This document shows, piece by piece, positions 6,765 to 9,326 of a stretch of 9,326 nucleotides of DNA. Origin of the DNA: Actinomycetes bacterium. Its GTDB lineage: Bacteria > Actinomycetota > Actinomycetes > Mycobacteriales > Mycobacteriaceae. Where the stretch lies: the NCBI GenBank assembly GCA_023415515.1, contig JAEZKH010000501.1, forward strand, positions 1 to 9,326, read 5' to 3'. Under the pieces are notes generated by a model. The model saw only the letters and a list, made by a program, of their open reading frames with translations, did not search any database and was not told the origin of the DNA. Numbering within the stretch: position 1 is the first letter of the stretch; every line of letters begins with the position of its first letter. Both the position numbers and the translations under genes were made by a program.

Positions 6765-7333
6765 CGGGCGTCCTCGGTGACTTTTTCTGCTCCTTGGCGC
6801 GATACCTGCGCTTCGCGCCAGCTGTCGATCGGCGTGATGTTGCCCAGGTAGTAGTCCTCGTCGGTGCTGCCGGGCTGCATCGGGTGCGGCGGCGCGACCA
6901 TACCGGGCCGCATCGGCGCAAGCAGCTTGTCCTTGCCCCAGATGAGATCGGCCCGGTTGTCGTCGGCCATCTCGTATTCGTTCGTCATGGTCAGCGCCCG
7001 GGTCGGACACGCCTCGATGCACAGCCCGCAGCCGATGCAGCGCAGATAGTTGATCTGGTAGACCCGGCCGTATCGCTCACCGGGGGAGTAGCGCTCCTGC
7101 TCGGTGTTGTTGTCGCCTTCGACGTAGATGGCGTCCGCCGGGCACGCCCATGCGCACAACTCGCAGCCGATGCACTTCTCGAGGCCGTCGGGGTAGCGAT
7201 TGAGTTGGTGCCGACCGTGATAGCGCTTGGCGACGGGCCCCGGCTTCTCCGGATACTCCTCGGTGATCGGCTTCTTGAACATCGTCGAGAAGGTGACGCC
7301 GAAGCCCGCGAGGGCGTCCAGGAATTTAGGCAT
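6761..7333 (-). CDS. nuoI: NADH-quinone oxidoreductase subunit I, 2x[4Fe-4S] ferredoxin
   Basis: The peripheral-arm subunit that carries clusters N6a and N6b, passing electrons from NuoG to the N2 cluster near the quinone site; 190 aa (E. coli 180). Two complete cluster motifs are seen: CIGCELCAWACP (Cys54, 57, 60, 64) and CIGCGLCIEACP (Cys99, 102, 105, 109). RYPDG (46-50) before the first motif and the two-helix N-terminus MPKFLDALAGF, which lies against NuoH, fit the family. The C-terminal part (about 125-190) is hydrophilic and contains WGKDKLLAPM. The ATG start at 7333 has a near-perfect AAAGGAG 7 nt upstream, inside nuoH, and overlaps the nuoH stop by 8 bp. The TGA stop overlaps nuoJ. 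Identification is secure. Confidence 0.98.
   Translation of the reverse strand: MPKFLDALAGFGVTFSTMFKKPITEEYPEKPGPVAKRYHGRHQLNRYPDGLEKCIGCELCAWACPADAIYVEGDNNTEQERYSPGERYGRVYQINYLRCIGCGLCIEACPTRALTMTNEYEMADDNRADLIWGKDKLLAPMRPGMVAPPHPMQPGSTDEDYYLGNITPIDSWREAQVSRQGAEKVTEDAR
6771..6775 (-). promoter_or_regulatory. Ribosome binding site of nuoJ
   Basis: GAGGA lies 6 nt before the GTG codon at 6764, within the last codons of nuoI. It supports this GTG as the nuoJ start rather than any start in the longer open frame upstream. Confidence 0.65.
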
Positions 7334-8549
7334 TGGTCTTCTCCTTTGCCGGGAGCGGCGGCACCGGGAAGGCGCCCTCGTCGACGGCCTGCACGGGGAT
7401 CGTCCTGACGGTCTTGACCCTCATCGAGCGCCACAGCAGTGCGGCGACGAGGAGCGCGAACACGGTGCCGACCGCGATCAGCACGTTGCCCCAACCGGTT
7501 TCGCCTGCCGCGCGCAGGCTGCGCGAGGTCGCCACGATCGCGATCCAGACCAGCGACACCGGGATGAGCACCTTCCAGCCCAGCGCCATGAACTGGTCAT
7601 AGCGCAGCCGCGGCAGGGTGGCGCGCAGCCAGAAGTAGATGAACAGGAACGTCCACACCTTGGCGGTGAACCAGAGCAGCGGCCACCAACCGGTGTTGGC
7701 GCCGTCCCACATGTTGATGGGCCACGGTGCGTGCCAGCCACCGAGGAACATCGTCGTGGCCAGCGCGGACACCGTCGTCATGTTGACGTACTCGGCGAGC
7801 ATGAACATCGCGAACTTCAGTGACGAGTACTCGGTGTGGAACCCGCCGACGAGTTCACCTTCTGCCTCGGGCAGATCGAATGGGGCGCGGTTGGTTTCGC
7901 CGACCATCGACGTCACGTAGACGAGGAACGATGGGAGCAGGATGATGACGAACCAGCGTCCGTCCTGGGCGGCGACGATGCCCGATGTCGACATGGTGCC
8001 CGCGTAGAGGAACACCGCGGCGAACGACAGCGCCATTGCGATCTCATAGGAGATCACCTGCGCTGAGGACCGCAGCCCGCCCAGCAGCGGATAGGTGGAG
8101 CCCGACGCCCACCCCGCGAGCACGATGCCGTACACCCCGATCGAGGTGACGGCGAGGATGTAGAGCACCGCCACCGCGAGATCGGTGAGCTGCAACGGGG
8201 TCTGGTGGCCGAACACGGAGACCACGGGACCCATCGGGATCACCGCGAACGCGAGGAACGCGGGAACGGTCGAGATGACCGGCGCCAGCAGGTAAATGGG
8301 CTTGTCGACGCCTGAGGGGATCAGGCCTTCCTTCAGGCCGAGCTTGAGACCGTCGACCAGCGACTGGAGCAGTCCCTTCGGGCCGACGCGGTTGGGACCG
8401 AAGCGCATCTGCATGCGGCCGAGCAGTTTGCGTTCGATCAGGATGGCCGCGAGCACCGTCAGCAGCAGGAACACGAAGATGCCGACAGCCTTGAGGGCCA
8501 TCAGCCAGATCGGGTCGTGGCCGAACGCCGAGAGATCTGTCATGGTCAC
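7326..8549 (-). CDS. nuoH: NADH-quinone oxidoreductase subunit H
   Basis: The membrane subunit that forms most of the quinone cavity and anchors the peripheral arm; 407 aa with about eight helices (E. coli 325 aa). Signatures seen are ERKLLGRMQMRFGPNRVGPKG (39-59, amphipathic entry region), GWASGSTYPLLGGLRSSAQV (146-165) followed by SYEIAM with Glu169 (E. coli Glu157), and GETNRAPFDLPEAEGELVGG (217-236) followed by Glu240. FWLRATLPRLRYDQFM lies at 306-321. A Pro/Ala-rich hydrophilic tail from about 375 to 407 exceeds the E. coli length and seems typical of actinobacteria. The GTG start at 8549 is chosen because it makes a GTGA overlap with the nuoG stop, as at I/J and L/M; an ATG two codons later (8543) is the alternative. 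Confidence 0.97.
   Translation of the reverse strand: MTMTDLSAFGHDPIWLMALKAVGIFVFLLLTVLAAILIERKLLGRMQMRFGPNRVGPKGLLQSLVDGLKLGLKEGLIPSGVDKPIYLLAPVISTVPAFLAFAVIPMGPVVSVFGHQTPLQLTDLAVAVLYILAVTSIGVYGIVLAGWASGSTYPLLGGLRSSAQVISYEIAMALSFAAVFLYAGTMSTSGIVAAQDGRWFVIILLPSFLVYVTSMVGETNRAPFDLPEAEGELVGGFHTEYSSLKFAMFMLAEYVNMTTVSALATTMFLGGWHAPWPINMWDGANTGWWPLLWFTAKVWTFLFIYFWLRATLPRLRYDQFMALGWKVLIPVSLVWIAIVATSRSLRAAGETGWGNVLIAVGTVFALLVAALLWRSMRVKTVRTIPVQAVDEGAFPVPPLPAKEKTNA
7341..7347 (-). promoter_or_regulatory. Strong ribosome binding site of nuoI, encoded within nuoH
   Basis: AAAGGAG lies 7 nt before the nuoI ATG. It is formed by the Ala-Lys-Glu codons near the end of nuoH (AKEKTNA), so the NuoH tail sequence and the nuoI translation signal constrain each other. 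It is the strongest such site seen in the window and would suit a subunit of the cytoplasmic arm needing independent initiation. Confidence 0.8.
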
Positions 8550-9326
8550 GCCCGTCCGATCGAGACCACGGAACCCGCGGTCACCCCGAGTTGCGAATAG
8601 ACCGCCGAGCCAGGCGAGTTCAGCGGCAGCCAGACCACCCTGTCGTCGATGTCGGTGATCTGCAGCGGCAGCGTGACCTCGCCATGGTCGGTGGCCACCG
8701 TCACCGAATCTCCGTCGGCTGCTCCGATCTCGGCTGCGGTGGTCGCCGACAGCCTGATCACGGGTGGCCTGGCGGTTCCGGCCAGATACGGTTCACCGTC
8801 CTGCATCCGGCCGGAGTCCAGCAGCATCCGCCAGCCGGCCAGCAGCGCCTGGCCCTTCTCCGGCTCAGCCGCCACACCGGCGGGTACGTCGGGGGCGTCC
8901 GGCCGTGCTCCGCCCCACCAGCCCAGCTTCGCCAGTTCCTCTCCGGCCGCCGCGGCGTCAGGCAACCCGAGGTCGACACCGAGTTCGTCGGCCAGCGTGT
9001 GCAGCACCCGCAGGTCGGGGTTGGCGTTGCTCTGCAACGAGGGCTGAAACGGCCGAATCCGGCCTTCCCAGTTGACGAATGAGCCGGCCTTCTCGACCAC
9101 CGGCGCCACCGGGAAGACGACGTCGGCAAGGTCGGTGACGGCACTTTCCCGCAATTCGAGGCTGACGACGAAGGGCGTCGTGTCGATGGCCGCGAGGGCG
9201 GCAGCGGCATCCGGCAGATCGCCGACTTCCACGCCGCCGATCAGCAGCGCATCGAGTTCGCCTGCTGCTGCGGCGGCCAGGATGCCCGCGGTGTCGCGGC
9301 CCTGGCTGGCGGGCACGTCGGAGACG
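8546..9326 (-). CDS. nuoG: NADH-quinone oxidoreductase subunit G, C-terminal part only
   Basis: The C-terminal 259 residues of NuoG, the large iron-sulfur subunit of the peripheral arm; the reading frame stays open to the window's right edge, so the N-terminal ferredoxin-like and cluster domains lie outside. The visible part belongs to the molybdopterin-oxidoreductase-like fold, which in NuoG is structural and has no molybdenum cofactor. Seen are LELRESAVTDLADVVFP (about 56-72 of the fragment) and GSFVNWEGRIRPFQP (81-95), typical of the family. A beta-rich molybdopterin-dinucleotide-binding-like domain with DGDSVTVATDHGEVTLPL spans about 175-259. A variable Gly/Ala-rich linker (about 110-150) separates them. 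Mycobacterial NuoG is about 800 aa, so roughly one third is here. The start cannot be seen; the GTG at 9316 is internal. The TGA stop overlaps nuoH by 4 bp. Confidence 0.95.
   Translation of the reverse strand, partial: VSDVPASQGRDTAGILAAAAAGELDALLIGGVEVGDLPDAAAALAAIDTTPFVVSLELRESAVTDLADVVFPVAPVVEKAGSFVNWEGRIRPFQPSLQSNANPDLRVLHTLADELGVDLGLPDAAAAGEELAKLGWWGGARPDAPDVPAGVAAEPEKGQALLAGWRMLLDSGRMQDGEPYLAGTARPPVIRLSATTAAEIGAADGDSVTVATDHGEVTLPLQITDIDDRVVWLPLNSPGSAVYSQLGVTAGSVVSIGRA

Noticed and set aside
6765..7022. Upstream extension of the nuoJ frame into nuoI (would give 335 aa)
   Set aside because: The added residues are an out-of-frame reading of the nuoI ferredoxin; nuoJ starts at 6764 with its own GAGGA site.
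9314..9316. GTG as a start codon of a short 256-aa gene at the right edge
   Set aside because: The frame is open to the window edge and the protein begins in the middle of the NuoG fold; this is the 3' part of nuoG, not a separate gene.

Overview
The window is high-GC and lies almost entirely on the minus strand. It carries the distal part of a type I NADH dehydrogenase (respiratory complex I) operon of mycobacterial type, followed by a crotonase-family gene. The subunit order, subunit lengths, GTG starts, and the loops and tails on NuoN, NuoJ and NuoH that are absent from the E. coli proteins all point to an actinobacterium, most likely Mycobacterium/Mycolicibacterium. It is probably not the M. 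tuberculosis complex, where (from memory) a PPE gene rather than an enoyl-CoA hydratase lies next to nuoN. M. leprae is also unlikely, because it has lost the operon.

Transcription runs from right to left. From 9326 down to 696 the order is nuoG (3' end only), nuoH, nuoI, nuoJ, nuoK, nuoL, nuoM, nuoN. Junctions are very tight: G/H, I/J, L/M and M/N share a 4-bp stop/start overlap (GTGA or ATGA), H/I overlap by 8 bp, J/K by 14 bp, and only K/L has a gap (7 bp). This is one polycistronic, translationally coupled unit. After nuoN comes an 84-bp intergenic stretch (612-695) rich in inverted repeats, then a same-strand enoyl-CoA hydratase/isomerase-like gene (611 down to the window edge, 3' end missing).

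Together the nuo genes encode the end of the electron-entry arm (NuoG C-terminus), the two-cluster ferredoxin subunit (NuoI), the quinone-site membrane subunit (NuoH), the small membrane subunits that link quinone chemistry to proton pumping (NuoJ, NuoK), and the three antiporter-like pumps (NuoL, NuoM, NuoN). The key charged residues and all eight cluster-binding cysteines of NuoI are present, so the encoded part of the complex looks functional.

No mobile element, CRISPR array, tRNA, rRNA or unknown defence-like system is visible. The window is mostly an ordinary housekeeping operon. The points most worth a second look are the competing hairpins over the ribosome binding site of the crotonase gene, the loss of the second catalytic Glu in that protein, and the lineage-specific extensions of NuoN, NuoJ and NuoH.
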